Part shown: in pieces, positions 47,001 through 54,756 of the stretch
Layout: each line of letters opens with the position of its first letter
Numbering within the stretch: the first letter of the stretch is position 1
Origin: an uncultured Stenotrophomonas sp.
GTDB lineage: Bacteria; Pseudomonadota; Gammaproteobacteria; Xanthomonadales; Xanthomonadaceae
Direction of reading: 5' to 3'
Length of the DNA stretch: 64,000 nt
Assembly: GCA_913775725.1 (NCBI GenBank)
Contig: CAJYNG010000011.1
Span: forward strand, 1 to 64,000
Translations under genes and position numbers: made by a program
The notes under the pieces: generated by a model
The model's input: the letters and a program-made list of their open reading frames with translations, nothing else
Told to the model about the DNA's origin: nothing
Databases searched by the model: none

Positions 47001-47171
47001 CGTCTGCGCCGAGGCACCGGTGTAGTTCGCGGTGATGTTGACCTGCGGCGGTGCGATGTCCGGGTACTGCTCCACCGGCAGCTGGGTCACCGCGATGGTG
47101 CCGAAGGCCATGATGCAGATCGCCAGGACCCAGGCGAACACCGGGCGATGGATGAAGAAGCGCGGCAGCAT
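44070..47171 (-). CDS. RND multidrug efflux permease (HAE1 family)
   Basis: 1033 aa. Starts MLPRFFIHRPVFAWVLAI; 12 membrane helices with two large periplasmic loops (~30-330 and ~555-860). The proton-relay pair is in GLLVDDAIVVVENVERI (Asp-Asp ~405), with a Lys (TTIGLSAKNAILIVEFAE) around 935. It is the inner-membrane pump of a tripartite system with the MFP gene upstream (4-base gap). No outer-membrane channel gene follows, so it would use a TolC-like protein elsewhere. Which named Sme pump it equals, if any, is not determined. Confidence 0.95.
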   Translation of the reverse strand: MLPRFFIHRPVFAWVLAICIMAFGTIAVTQLPVEQYPDIAPPQVNITANYTGASAQTVEDSVTQVIEQQIKGIDHLLYFSSTSSSSGQARITVTFDQSANPDIAQVQVQNSVNQAINRLPQEVQQQGVTVAKSQGDSLMVVSLYDTSRRMERVDVSDFLVSNVQDPISRIPGVGEINVFGSAYAMRVWLDPHKLRAYDLMPADVRTAIQAQNTQVTAGELGAMPSSPTQSLNATVTAQSRLQTPEQFRAIILRTLPNGAAVLLGDVARVEIGAENYQTSSYLNGYPAAGFSVTLASGANALATADAVRAEIERLRPTFPPGLQVAYPRDSTPFVRVSIEGVIHTLIEAIVLVVVVMFLFLQNLRATLIPAITVPVVLLGTFGVLAVAGFTINTLTLFAMVLAIGLLVDDAIVVVENVERIIHDEHLPPREATEKSMGEITGALIGITVVLGAVFLPMALFGGSTGIIYRQFSITIASAMALSALVALTLTPALCATLLKPSSAQKPQGRFFRAFNRGVERSQLAYQGKLGGVVARPRRWMAFYLLLVVAMIALYARMPTGFLPVEDQGQVTFQFSTPEGTPMARTEALGEQISRYFMEHEKQNLDVVFVVVGRNNAGTGQNAGQGFLALKPWDERTGDNTAAAIITRANAYFRSLPDAKVNVLAPPAVRGLGQSSGFELWLQDTSAAGRVALQAAQEQVVRAAGEDDGLTSVRLNGLGDKAELRLDIDHAQASALGLAQADINSTLSAAWGGSYINDFLDRGRVKRVYMQGDQPYRSVPDDIGQWYVRGGNGQMASFASFASSHWARGPQLQQRFNGLPAMQIQGSAAEGRSSGEAMQRMQALVADQPGFDLQWSGLSYQEQLASNQTLWLYTASIAFIFLCLAALYESWTVPVAVVLVIPLGVIGTVLATTAAGFVNDIYFQVGLLTTIGLSAKNAILIVEFAEARYRAGSSAVEAALQGARLRLRPIVMTSLAFVAGVIPLALATGAGAVSRREIGMSVIGGMVSGTVLAVVLVPLFFVLVRRLGRSRPLD

Positions 47172-47175
47172 CTGC

Positions 47176-48354
47176 TCAGTCCTTCCCGGCCGGTGCCGGC
47201 GCAGGCTTCACCCGTACCGCCATGCCATCGGCCAGGCCCTGCGCGCCAGCCACCACCACCTGTTCACCGGCGGCCAGGCCATCGAGCACCAGCCACTGAT
47301 CGCCCACCGCTCGCGCGGTGTGGAACAGGCGCAACCGCGCCTTTCCTTTCTTGTCCACCAGCCACGCCTGCGCCTCGCCCTTGGGACTGCGATCAACCGC
47401 GGCCTGTGGCACCAGCAGTGCCTGCTGGCGGGTGCCCTGCCCCACCAATGCGCGCACATACATGCCCGGCAGCAGCTGCCCGTCCGGGTTGGGGAACCGC
47501 GCACGCAGGGTGATGCTGCCGGTCTCCTGCTGGACGTCAACGTCGGCGAATTCCAGCGTCCCTGGCAACGGATAGTCGGTGCCATCGGACAGCCGCAGCC
47601 GCACCGGCGCAGTATCGGCCTGCACGCCTCCATCGGCGATGGCGCGGCGCAGTGCCAGGTACTCATTGCTGGACTGGGTGATGTCCACGTTCATCGGGTC
47701 CATCTGCTGCACCCGTGCCAGTGGGTCGGCCTGGCCGGAGGTGACCAGCGCCCCCGGCGTGAACAGCGCGCGGCCGATGCGCCCGGCGATCGGCGACGTC
47801 ACCGTGGCAAACCCCAGCCGTGTGCCGGCCGTGTCACGTGCGGCCCGTGCGGCCTGCGCGGCGGCGGCAGCCTGCTGGTCGCTGGCCACCGCGTCATCCA
47901 CGTCCTGGCGCGCGGCCAGCTGGTCCTTGCCCAGCGCCTGCATGCGCTGCGCCCGCAGGCGCGCGGTCACCGCAGCGGCCTCGGCCGTCTTCAGGTTGGC
48001 CTGCGCCTCGTTCAGTGCCGCCTGGTACAGCGCCGGCTCGATCTGGAACAGCGGCTGCCCGGCCTTCACCCACTGGCCCTGCTCGAACAGCCGCTTCACC
48101 AGCACGCCATCCACCTGCGGGCGCACATCCGATTCCTGCGAGGCGACGCTGCGCCCAGGCAGTTCCTGCTGCAGTGCCAGCGGCTGACTGCGAAGGGTCA
48201 GCACCGTCACCTCAGGCGTCGTCGCGCCGGGCTTGGGCGCGTCCTTGCCGCAGCCGCTGAGCAGGCCGGCCAGGGCAAGGGCCAGCAGCGGCAGGCCCGC
48301 GATTGGCGGCAGCCGCCAGGCGCGGTACGGACGGGAGGGGTTCGGAAGGATCAT
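47176..48354 (-). CDS. RND efflux periplasmic adaptor (membrane fusion protein)
   Basis: 392 aa from ATG 48354. Lipoprotein signal LALALAGLLSGC (Cys ~34). Lipoyl half-motifs GRSVASQESDVRPQVDGVLVKRLFEQGQWVKAGQPLFQI and PIAGRIGRALFTPGALVTSG enclose a coiled-coil hairpin (~98-165). A beta-barrel and MP domain follow (LPGMYVRALVGQG, VPQAAVDRSPKGEA). It bridges the RND pump and the outer-membrane channel. It diverges from a response-regulator gene over 152 bases. Confidence 0.94.
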   Translation of the reverse strand: MILPNPSRPYRAWRLPPIAGLPLLALALAGLLSGCGKDAPKPGATTPEVTVLTLRSQPLALQQELPGRSVASQESDVRPQVDGVLVKRLFEQGQWVKAGQPLFQIEPALYQAALNEAQANLKTAEAAAVTARLRAQRMQALGKDQLAARQDVDDAVASDQQAAAAAQAARAARDTAGTRLGFATVTSPIAGRIGRALFTPGALVTSGQADPLARVQQMDPMNVDITQSSNEYLALRRAIADGGVQADTAPVRLRLSDGTDYPLPGTLEFADVDVQQETGSITLRARFPNPDGQLLPGMYVRALVGQGTRQQALLVPQAAVDRSPKGEAQAWLVDKKGKARLRLFHTARAVGDQWLVLDGLAAGEQVVVAGAQGLADGMAVRVKPAPAPAGKD

Positions 48355-48506
48355 CGGCTGCAGGTTCCACGCGTGGGGGAGCGTTCGGCGCCGAATATAG
48401 AAGACGCGGCGGCACGATCCTGCTAAATGCCGCATGAAACATTTTTCATTTGCAGTCGCTGCCCACGATTGCGAGGATGCCCGTGTCCCACTCTGCACAC
48501 TGGCCC

Positions 48507-49190
48507 ATGCCGCGCGTACTCACCATCGAGGACGATCTTGTCACCGCCGAGGAGATCGCCACCGAACTGCGCAGCCATGGCTTCGACGTGGACGTGGCCA
48601 GCGACGGCAGCAACGGCCTGGCGCTGGCACGTGCAGGCGACTACGCGGTGATCACCCTGGACCGCATGCTGCCCGGCATCGACGGGCTGACCCTGGTCAC
48701 CACGCTGCGCCGTGAAGGCATCACCACGCCGGTGCTGATGATCAGCGCGCTGTCTGACGTGGATGAGCGCGTGCGCGGCCTGCGCGCCGGCGGCGATGAC
48801 TACCTGACCAAGCCCTTCGCCTCCGATGAGATGGCTGCACGCGTGGAAGTGCTGATCCGGCGCCAGGGCCAGGCCGCCGCCATCGACAACGTACTGCGCG
48901 CCGGTGACCTGGAACTGGACCTGATGACCCGTTCGGCGCGACGCGGGGGCCACGAGATTGCGCTGCTGCCCACCGAGTTCAAGCTGCTCGAATTCCTGAT
49001 CCGCAACGCCGGCCAGGTGGTCACCCGCAGCATGCTGTTCCAGGAAGTCTGGGGCTACCACTTCGATCCGGGCACCAACCTGATCGATGTGCATATCGGC
49101 CGCGTGCGCAAACGCATCGAGCAACCCGGCCGGCCGCAGCCGATCATGACCGTACGTGGAACCGGCTATGTCTTCGACGCGCAATCCTGA
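48507..49190 (+). CDS. OmpR-family response regulator, divergent from the RND operon
   Basis: 227 aa from ATG 48507 (an in-frame ATG 48477 adds 10 aa). Receiver domain with acidic IEDD (~8-10), phospho-Asp 52 in ITLDRMLPGIDG and Lys in DDYLTKPFASDEM. The C-terminal winged helix reads LLPTEFKLLEFLIRNAGQVVTRSMLFQEVWGYHF...RVRKRIEQPG. It likely controls the efflux operon across the shared 152-base intergenic region. The kinase gene overlaps its end by 23 bases. Confidence 0.93.
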   Translation: MPRVLTIEDDLVTAEEIATELRSHGFDVDVASDGSNGLALARAGDYAVITLDRMLPGIDGLTLVTTLRREGITTPVLMISALSDVDERVRGLRAGGDDYLTKPFASDEMAARVEVLIRRQGQAAAIDNVLRAGDLELDLMTRSARRGGHEIALLPTEFKLLEFLIRNAGQVVTRSMLFQEVWGYHFDPGTNLIDVHIGRVRKRIEQPGRPQPIMTVRGTGYVFDAQS

Positions 49191-50553
49191 CCACTGGCGT
49201 TCCTCCAGCAGCAGGCTGCTGGGCTTGTACTGCATCCTGTTCGTGGCGTGGTCGAGCCTGCTGCTGGGCGTGATGTACTGGCGCATCTCCGATTACCTGA
49301 GTGACCTGACCGAGTCGGGCCTGCAGCAGCGCGCACATCTGTTCATGAGCTTCGACGGTCCTGCGCTGGATGACGCGCTGCGCGACAGCCAGCGCTTCGA
49401 CCTGCACCAGGTCTATACCTACGGCTTGTTCAACGCCAACGGCGCGCCGTTGGCTGGACCACTGACCGCCATCCCCCAGGGACTACCGCTGGATGGCGAC
49501 TCACATCCGGTAGAAGGCTGGACATTGGTCGATGGCCAGCACGAGAGCGGTGGCAGCGCGCTTGGCGTGGTAACCCGGGATGGCCGTGCGCTGGTGTTCG
49601 TGCGCCAGAACGGCAAGCTCATGGCGGTCAACAGCATCATCCTCGATGCATTGCTGTGGGGTGTGTCGCTGACCGTCATTCCCGGCCTGGTGGGCTGGCA
49701 TCTGCTGCGCCGGCGCCCGTTGAAGCGGATCCAGCAGATCGAGGCGGCCACCAACCGCATCGTTGCCGGCGACCTTGGCCAGCGCCTGCCGGTCTCCAGC
49801 CGACGAGACGAGATCGACCGGCTGTCGAGCATCGTCAACGCCATGCTGGAGCGCATCGAACAGCTGATGACCGAGGTCAAAGGCGTGTGCGACAGCATCG
49901 CCCATGATCTGCGCACGCCCCTGACCCGCCTGCGTGCCCACCTGTACCGCATGCGCGTGGGCCTGGACGAACAGAACCCGCATGCCGATCCGCTGGACAA
50001 GGCGCTGGCCGAGACCGACATGCTGATGGCGCGCTTCACCGCGCTGCTGCGCGTATCCGAGCTGGAGAGCCACCAGCGGCGTTCGGCCTTCGACGCGGTC
50101 GACGTTGCCGAGCTGCTGCAGGAACTGCACCAGTTCTACCTGCCATTGGCCGAAGAGAAGCAGCAGTTGCTGGAGCTGCAGGTGGATCCACAGGTGGGCC
50201 CGCTGCGCGGCGACCGTGAACTGTTGTTCGAAGCGGTGGCGAACCTGCTGTCCAACGCCCTGCAGTTCACGCCGGCGCACGGTCGCATCCTGCTGCGCGC
50301 GGTCGATGATCACGGTGCTCCGAGGATCGATGTGATCGACAATGGGCCCGGCATCCCGCCGCAGGACCGCACGCTGATCTACCAGCGCTTCTTCCGTGGC
50401 AGCAGCAGTGCCGGCCAGGGACCGGGATTCGGCCTGGGCCTGTCGATCGTGGCCGCCATTGCCGGCCTGCACGGCTTCCGTGTCCGCGCCGGCAGCGCCC
50501 CGGACGGCGGCGCCTGGATGAGCATCCGCGGCGCAACAGACGGCCTGCCCTGA
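49168..50553 (+). CDS. Sensor histidine kinase of the RND-linked two-component system
   Basis: 461 aa. Membrane helices at ~18-40 and ~155-178 flank a periplasmic sensor of ~110 residues. A HAMP segment (RIQQIEAATNRIVAGDLGQRLPVSSRRDEIDRLSS) precedes the DHp box VCDSIAHDLRTPLTRLRAHLYR (His ~245). N-box NLLSNALQFTP, G1 DNGPGIPP and G2 GFGLGLSIVAAIA complete the catalytic domain. It should phosphorylate the adjacent regulator; the signal is unknown. Confidence 0.93.
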   Translation: MSSTRNPDHWRSSSSRLLGLYCILFVAWSSLLLGVMYWRISDYLSDLTESGLQQRAHLFMSFDGPALDDALRDSQRFDLHQVYTYGLFNANGAPLAGPLTAIPQGLPLDGDSHPVEGWTLVDGQHESGGSALGVVTRDGRALVFVRQNGKLMAVNSIILDALLWGVSLTVIPGLVGWHLLRRRPLKRIQQIEAATNRIVAGDLGQRLPVSSRRDEIDRLSSIVNAMLERIEQLMTEVKGVCDSIAHDLRTPLTRLRAHLYRMRVGLDEQNPHADPLDKALAETDMLMARFTALLRVSELESHQRRSAFDAVDVAELLQELHQFYLPLAEEKQQLLELQVDPQVGPLRGDRELLFEAVANLLSNALQFTPAHGRILLRAVDDHGAPRIDVIDNGPGIPPQDRTLIYQRFFRGSSSAGQGPGFGLGLSIVAAIAGLHGFRVRAGSAPDGGAWMSIRGATDGLP

Positions 50554-50580
50554 GGCGGGGCCCGGTAGTCGCAATCGCAC

Positions 50581-50599
50581 TTGGGAATCATTTGTATTT
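50581..50599 (+). promoter_or_regulatory. Possible Fur-type operator upstream of the TonB receptor
   Basis: TTGGGAATCATTTGTATTT lies 54 bases before the receptor start. The right half GAATCATTTG resembles the Fur half-site ATCATTTGC; the left half is poor. Iron control of the siderophore receptor is expected from family knowledge, but the site is a weak match. Confidence 0.35.
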
Positions 50600-50652
50600 G
50601 GAGGCGGGCATCCGGATAATCCGCCGTCACCGCCGTTCCCGGATTCCTGACG

Positions 50653-52746
50653 ATGTCCGCCCTGTCGCCGCGCCGCCCGCTGCTGTACACGCTCGCCCTG
50701 CCCACCCTGCTGGCCTCGGCCATCGCCCAGGCCCAGGACGGCCCGGCGGCACGCACCCTGGACAAGGTGACCGTGGTGGCCGAGCGGGCCAGCACCGCGA
50801 CCAAGACCGACACCGCCCTGACCGAAACGCCGCAGGCAATCAGCGTGGTCACCCAGCAGCTGTTCACCGATCGCGGTGCACACAACCTGCAGGAAGTGCT
50901 GCGCTACAGCGCCGGCGTCACCGCCGATGCCTGGGGCCTGGATACCCGCAACGATGCGACCTCGGTACGTGGCCTGGACCCGGTGCAGTACCAGGATGGC
51001 CTGCGCCGCAGCTACGGGTTCAGCCCCCTCGCCCGCCCGGAGATCTACGGCCTGGAACGGGTAGAAGTGCTGCGCGGCCCGTCCTCGGTGCTATACGGTG
51101 CCGGCGCCACCGGCGGCATCATCAATGCGATGAGCAAGCGCCCAACCTTCGGCGCCCTCTGGGGCGAGGTCGGCGTGCAGCTCGGCAGCTTCGACCGCAG
51201 GCAGCTTCAGGGTGACATCGGCGGCGCCTTGAACGATGCCGGTACGGTTGCCGGTCGTTTCGTCGGGCTGGTCCGTGAATCGAACATGCAGACCGGCGTA
51301 CTCAACGATGACCGCATCTACCTGGCGCCCTCGATCAGCTGGCGCGGCGAACGCAGCACGCTGACCCTGCTGGCCAGCTACCAGCATGACAGGACCGGCT
51401 CCAGCCAGCAGTTCCTGCCCCTGGCAGCAACCCTGCTGGCGCCGCCAGGCCGTCGCCTGGACACCTCCACCTTCATCGGCCACCCCGGCTTTGATCGCAT
51501 CGATTCGCGCGTCTACAGCCTGACCGCGCTGTTCGACCACAGCTTCAATGATGTGCTCAGCCTGCGCTCGGCGGTGCGCTACATCGATGGCAGGACCACC
51601 CTGCAGCAGATGTACGTGGACAGCTACAGCAATCCGGCAGATCCCTTCATCGACGCCGACCGCCGCGTGGTCAACCGCACCGCCTACGGCACCCGCCCCG
51701 ACGTGCAGATCTTCAGCGCCGACAATGCGCTGCAGTTCGACTTCGCCACCGGTGCCTTCCAGCACCTGCTGCTGGCCGGTGTGGACTACAGCCAGTACAG
51801 GGAGCAGCTGCAGCGGCTGGACGCCACCGGCACGCCGATCGACATCTACACCCCGGTATCGGTCGCACCGATCGTGCGTGGCTGGGATCATCAGCCGGAC
51901 CAGACCTCCACCCAGCTGGGTGTCTATGTGCAGGACCAGATCCGCTGGGCCGACCGCGTCTCGCTGGTGCTGGGCGCGCGCCGCGACCATGCACGCTCGA
52001 AGACCGAAAGCCAACCCAGCCAGACCGACAACGCCACCACCTACCGCGCCGGCCTGATCGGTGACCTCGGTGCCGGAGTATCGCCCTACCTGAGCTACAG
52101 CGAATCGTTCCTGCCGGTCACTGGCCAGGACCTGTTCGGCCAAGCCTTCAAGCCGATGCGCGGCCGCCAGAGCGAGGCCGGCATCAAATGGCAACCGGCA
52201 CGCAACCTGCTGCTGACGATGGCGGCGTACCGCATCACCGAAACCAACCGCCAGACCAACGATCCGGACAACGTGCTGAACGTGGTGCAGACCGGGCAGA
52301 TCCGCTCCACGGGCGTGGAACTGGAAGGCCAGTTCCAGTTCGCCAACGACCTGACGATCACCGCCGCGGTGGCCCGCAACGAGGCCGAAGTCAGCCGCAG
52401 CAACTTCGCGCTGGAAGTGGGCCAGCGCCTCAACGACACCCCGCAGGACCTGGCCTCGGCCTGGGTCTCGAAGGGCTTCCAGCTGGACGATGCCGCACGC
52501 CTGCGCCTGGGGCTGGGCGTGCGCCATGTCGGCAACACGGCGTCGCTGGGTAATGGCGGACGCATCATCACTCCCAGCTACACGCTGGCCGATGCGTTGG
52601 TGGAAGTGCAGGTGACCGACTGGACGATGGCATTGAACATCACCAACCTCACCGACAAGCGCTACTACGCGCCGTGCCGCACGTTTGGCGACTGCTTCGC
52701 CGGCTACCCGCGCGTGATCACCGGCACCATCAGCTATCGGTTCTGA
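50653..52746 (+). CDS. TonB-dependent siderophore receptor
   Basis: 697 aa. Signal peptide ending LLASAIAQAQ. The TonB box/plug region starts RTLDKVTVVAER and continues LTETPQAISVVTQQLFTDRGAHNLQEVLRYSAGVTADAWG, a ferrichrome/FhuA-FoxA-like plug. The 22-strand barrel ends in the aromatic C-terminal ITGTISYRF. It imports ferric siderophore across the outer membrane. An upstream site may bind Fur. No sigma/anti-sigma pair is adjacent. Confidence 0.93.
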   Translation: MSALSPRRPLLYTLALPTLLASAIAQAQDGPAARTLDKVTVVAERASTATKTDTALTETPQAISVVTQQLFTDRGAHNLQEVLRYSAGVTADAWGLDTRNDATSVRGLDPVQYQDGLRRSYGFSPLARPEIYGLERVEVLRGPSSVLYGAGATGGIINAMSKRPTFGALWGEVGVQLGSFDRRQLQGDIGGALNDAGTVAGRFVGLVRESNMQTGVLNDDRIYLAPSISWRGERSTLTLLASYQHDRTGSSQQFLPLAATLLAPPGRRLDTSTFIGHPGFDRIDSRVYSLTALFDHSFNDVLSLRSAVRYIDGRTTLQQMYVDSYSNPADPFIDADRRVVNRTAYGTRPDVQIFSADNALQFDFATGAFQHLLLAGVDYSQYREQLQRLDATGTPIDIYTPVSVAPIVRGWDHQPDQTSTQLGVYVQDQIRWADRVSLVLGARRDHARSKTESQPSQTDNATTYRAGLIGDLGAGVSPYLSYSESFLPVTGQDLFGQAFKPMRGRQSEAGIKWQPARNLLLTMAAYRITETNRQTNDPDNVLNVVQTGQIRSTGVELEGQFQFANDLTITAAVARNEAEVSRSNFALEVGQRLNDTPQDLASAWVSKGFQLDDAARLRLGLGVRHVGNTASLGNGGRIITPSYTLADALVEVQVTDWTMALNITNLTDKRYYAPCRTFGDCFAGYPRVITGTISYRF

Positions 52747-52790
52747 CCGAGGATCACGCTGACCGCCGATTCAGCAGGTGAACCGGCGGC

Positions 52791-53678
52791 TCAGCCGCGG
52801 GCAGGCAGCTTCGCCACGTCCAGGAAATTGCGCAGCACCGGCGACGCCTGTTCCGGGCGCGTGGAAAACTGCAGGGCGAAACGGGCGGCTTCGCTCTCCA
52901 GCACGCGATAGACGATCTCCCGCGGGCGGAAACTGGCCATGCTGGCCGGGACGATCGCCACGCCGGCGTCCACCGCCACCAGCGACAACACCGCGTGCAT
53001 GCCCTGCGCTTCCTGCACCACGCGCGGGGTGAACCCCGCCGCTGTGCACAGGCCCAGCACCTGCGCGTGGAAGCCGATGCCCTCGCCCGCCGGCCAGGAA
53101 ACGAACGGCTCGTCAGCCAGCATCGCCACACTGACCTCCGGCGCGCCGGCCAGCGCATGCGCACGCGGCAGCGCAATCGCCAAGCGGTCGTGGTCGAAAT
53201 CGTGCAGCACCAGTTCGGTGGCGGGAATCGGTGGAATCAGCACGCCGACGTCGATGCGCTGCTCACGCAACCACAACTGCTGCTGGCGCGACGTGGCTTC
53301 CTGCAGGTGCAACTGCACCTGCGGGTACTGCTGGCGGAAGCGGCGGATCAAACCTGGCAGGCGGCCATACAGCGCACTGCCGACATAGCCTACGCGCAGG
53401 CTGCCGGACTGCCCCGCAGCAGCTTCGCGCGTGCGCTGCAGCGCCTGCTCGGCCTGCTGCAGCGTTGCCCGCGCCTCCACCAGCAGCGTCTGCCCGGCCG
53501 CGGTCAGACCCAGGGTGCGATTGCCGCGCACGATCAGTTCACTGCCCAGTTCGTCTTCCAGCCGTCGTATCGCCGCCGTCAGCGGTGGCTGTGACATGTG
53601 CAGGCGGGCTGCGGCACGGTGGAAATGCAGCTCTTCGGCCACGGCCACGAACTGGCGAAGCAGGCGCAGGTCGATCAT
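52791..53678 (-). CDS. LysR-family transcriptional regulator
   Basis: 295 aa from ATG 53678. wHTH is MIDLRLLRQFVAVAEELHFHRAAARLHMSQPPLTAAIRRLE, the 'ELHF-RAA' subgroup of BenM/CatM-like regulators of aromatic or small-acid metabolism. The effector domain has GSLRVGYVGSALYGRLPGLI. It starts 38 bases after the SDR stop on the same strand, so the SDR gene is upstream in a likely shared transcript. Confidence 0.9.
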   Translation of the reverse strand: MIDLRLLRQFVAVAEELHFHRAAARLHMSQPPLTAAIRRLEDELGSELIVRGNRTLGLTAAGQTLLVEARATLQQAEQALQRTREAAAGQSGSLRVGYVGSALYGRLPGLIRRFRQQYPQVQLHLQEATSRQQQLWLREQRIDVGVLIPPIPATELVLHDFDHDRLAIALPRAHALAGAPEVSVAMLADEPFVSWPAGEGIGFHAQVLGLCTAAGFTPRVVQEAQGMHAVLSLVAVDAGVAIVPASMASFRPREIVYRVLESEAARFALQFSTRPEQASPVLRNFLDVAKLPARG

Positions 53679-53716
53679 CTCGATGCAGGCAGTGGGAATC
53701 CGCCTAGAGTACGCCC

Positions 53717-54598
53717 TCAGCCGCGCACGTCGACGCTGGCGCGGGCGATGGCCGGCCACTGCAGCGCCACCGACTCGATGCTGTCGGCACTGACCGCACG
53801 CAGATCGCGCGGATACGCCACGTGCTCGGCCTCCTGCAGGCGCAGTGCGTGGAACTGGCCATTGCTTGCGCGCAGCACCCAGCCGCCGTCCTGGCAGCGC
53901 GTGGATGCCAGATAGGCCACGCCTTGCGCAACAGCTTCCGGATGCAGCTCATCGGGCTCCCCCTCGATGCCCCACATGCGCGTCTTTGCCACCGGCGAAA
54001 CGGCATTGACCACGATGCCATGCTCGGCGCCCTCCAGCGCCAGCACATTGACCAGGCCCAGCGCCGCCAGCTTGCCCATCGCGTAAGCGGACAGCCCGCG
54101 CTGTGCGTACTGGGGATACAGCGCGCGATCGGAGGTAGTGATGACGATGCGGCCACCGCCCGCCGCGCGCATCGCGGGCCACGCCGCCTGCGCCAACCAC
54201 AGCGGCGTCTTCGTGGCCAGGCACAGCATCTGTTCCAGCGCCTCGTCCTCGATCGCTTCCAGCGTCTGGTACCCGACCCAGCCCGCGTTGTGGATCAGGA
54301 AGTCGATGCGGCCATGCTGTTGCAACAGATCCTGCACCAGCGCATGGCAACCGGCGCGATGGTCGATGGGACCGCTTGCGGCCTGCACTGGCAAACCCTG
54401 CCGCTGCAGCGCTTCGACGCTGCGCAGGATGCGCTGTGGATCGGCGCCGCGGCCATCGGTACCGGCACCGACGTCATGCATCACCACCTGCGCACCGCGC
54501 TCGGCCAGCAGGCGGCTGTAGGCCAGGCCCAACCCACCCGCAGCACCGGTCACCAGGCCCACCTGACCCTCGAAGGAAATACGCGAAATCGGCTTCAT
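53717..54598 (-). CDS. SDR-family oxidoreductase
   Basis: 293 aa from ATG 54598. TGAAGGLGLAYSRLLAERGA gives the cofactor site, IHNAGWVG replaces the NNAG motif, ITTSDRALYPQ carries Ser, and LSAYAMGKLAALG has catalytic Tyr-x3-Lys. A C-terminal ~50-residue extension follows the fold. It resembles the multifunctional-enzyme-2-like SDRs. Substrate unknown. The LysR gene downstream may regulate it. Confidence 0.89.
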   Translation of the reverse strand: MKPISRISFEGQVGLVTGAAGGLGLAYSRLLAERGAQVVMHDVGAGTDGRGADPQRILRSVEALQRQGLPVQAASGPIDHRAGCHALVQDLLQQHGRIDFLIHNAGWVGYQTLEAIEDEALEQMLCLATKTPLWLAQAAWPAMRAAGGGRIVITTSDRALYPQYAQRGLSAYAMGKLAALGLVNVLALEGAEHGIVVNAVSPVAKTRMWGIEGEPDELHPEAVAQGVAYLASTRCQDGGWVLRASNGQFHALRLQEAEHVAYPRDLRAVSADSIESVALQWPAIARASVDVRG

Positions 54599-54676
54599 AC
54601 GCACAGCTTCAGCCAAGCTCACCGCCCCCGCCAATACCGTTGACCATCGCCCACGATACGCCCTCGCTATCACCGG

Positions 54677-54752
54677 AAAAGGGGACGGAGGGGATTAAGT
54701 CGCAACTCGCCCTACCGTGCCTGAAACGACTTAATCCCCTCCGTCCCCTTTT
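54677..54752. repeat. Inverted-repeat element, second copy with the same 26-bp arms
   Basis: Arms 54677-54702 and 54727-54752 are perfect reverse complements and are the same sequence as the 38237-38302 element, minus one terminal A. The 24-base loop (CAACTCGCC...CTGAAA) is unrelated to the other loop. It lies between the EamA gene stop and the SDR gene. Confidence 0.88.
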
Positions 54753-54756
54753 CCGC

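Noticed and set aside
44070-48354. Assignment of the RND pair as SmeYZ because of the divergent two-component system
   Set aside because: Layout fits but sequence identity cannot be checked here and the locus between smqnr and mfsA does not fit what I recall of smeYZ; left unnamed.
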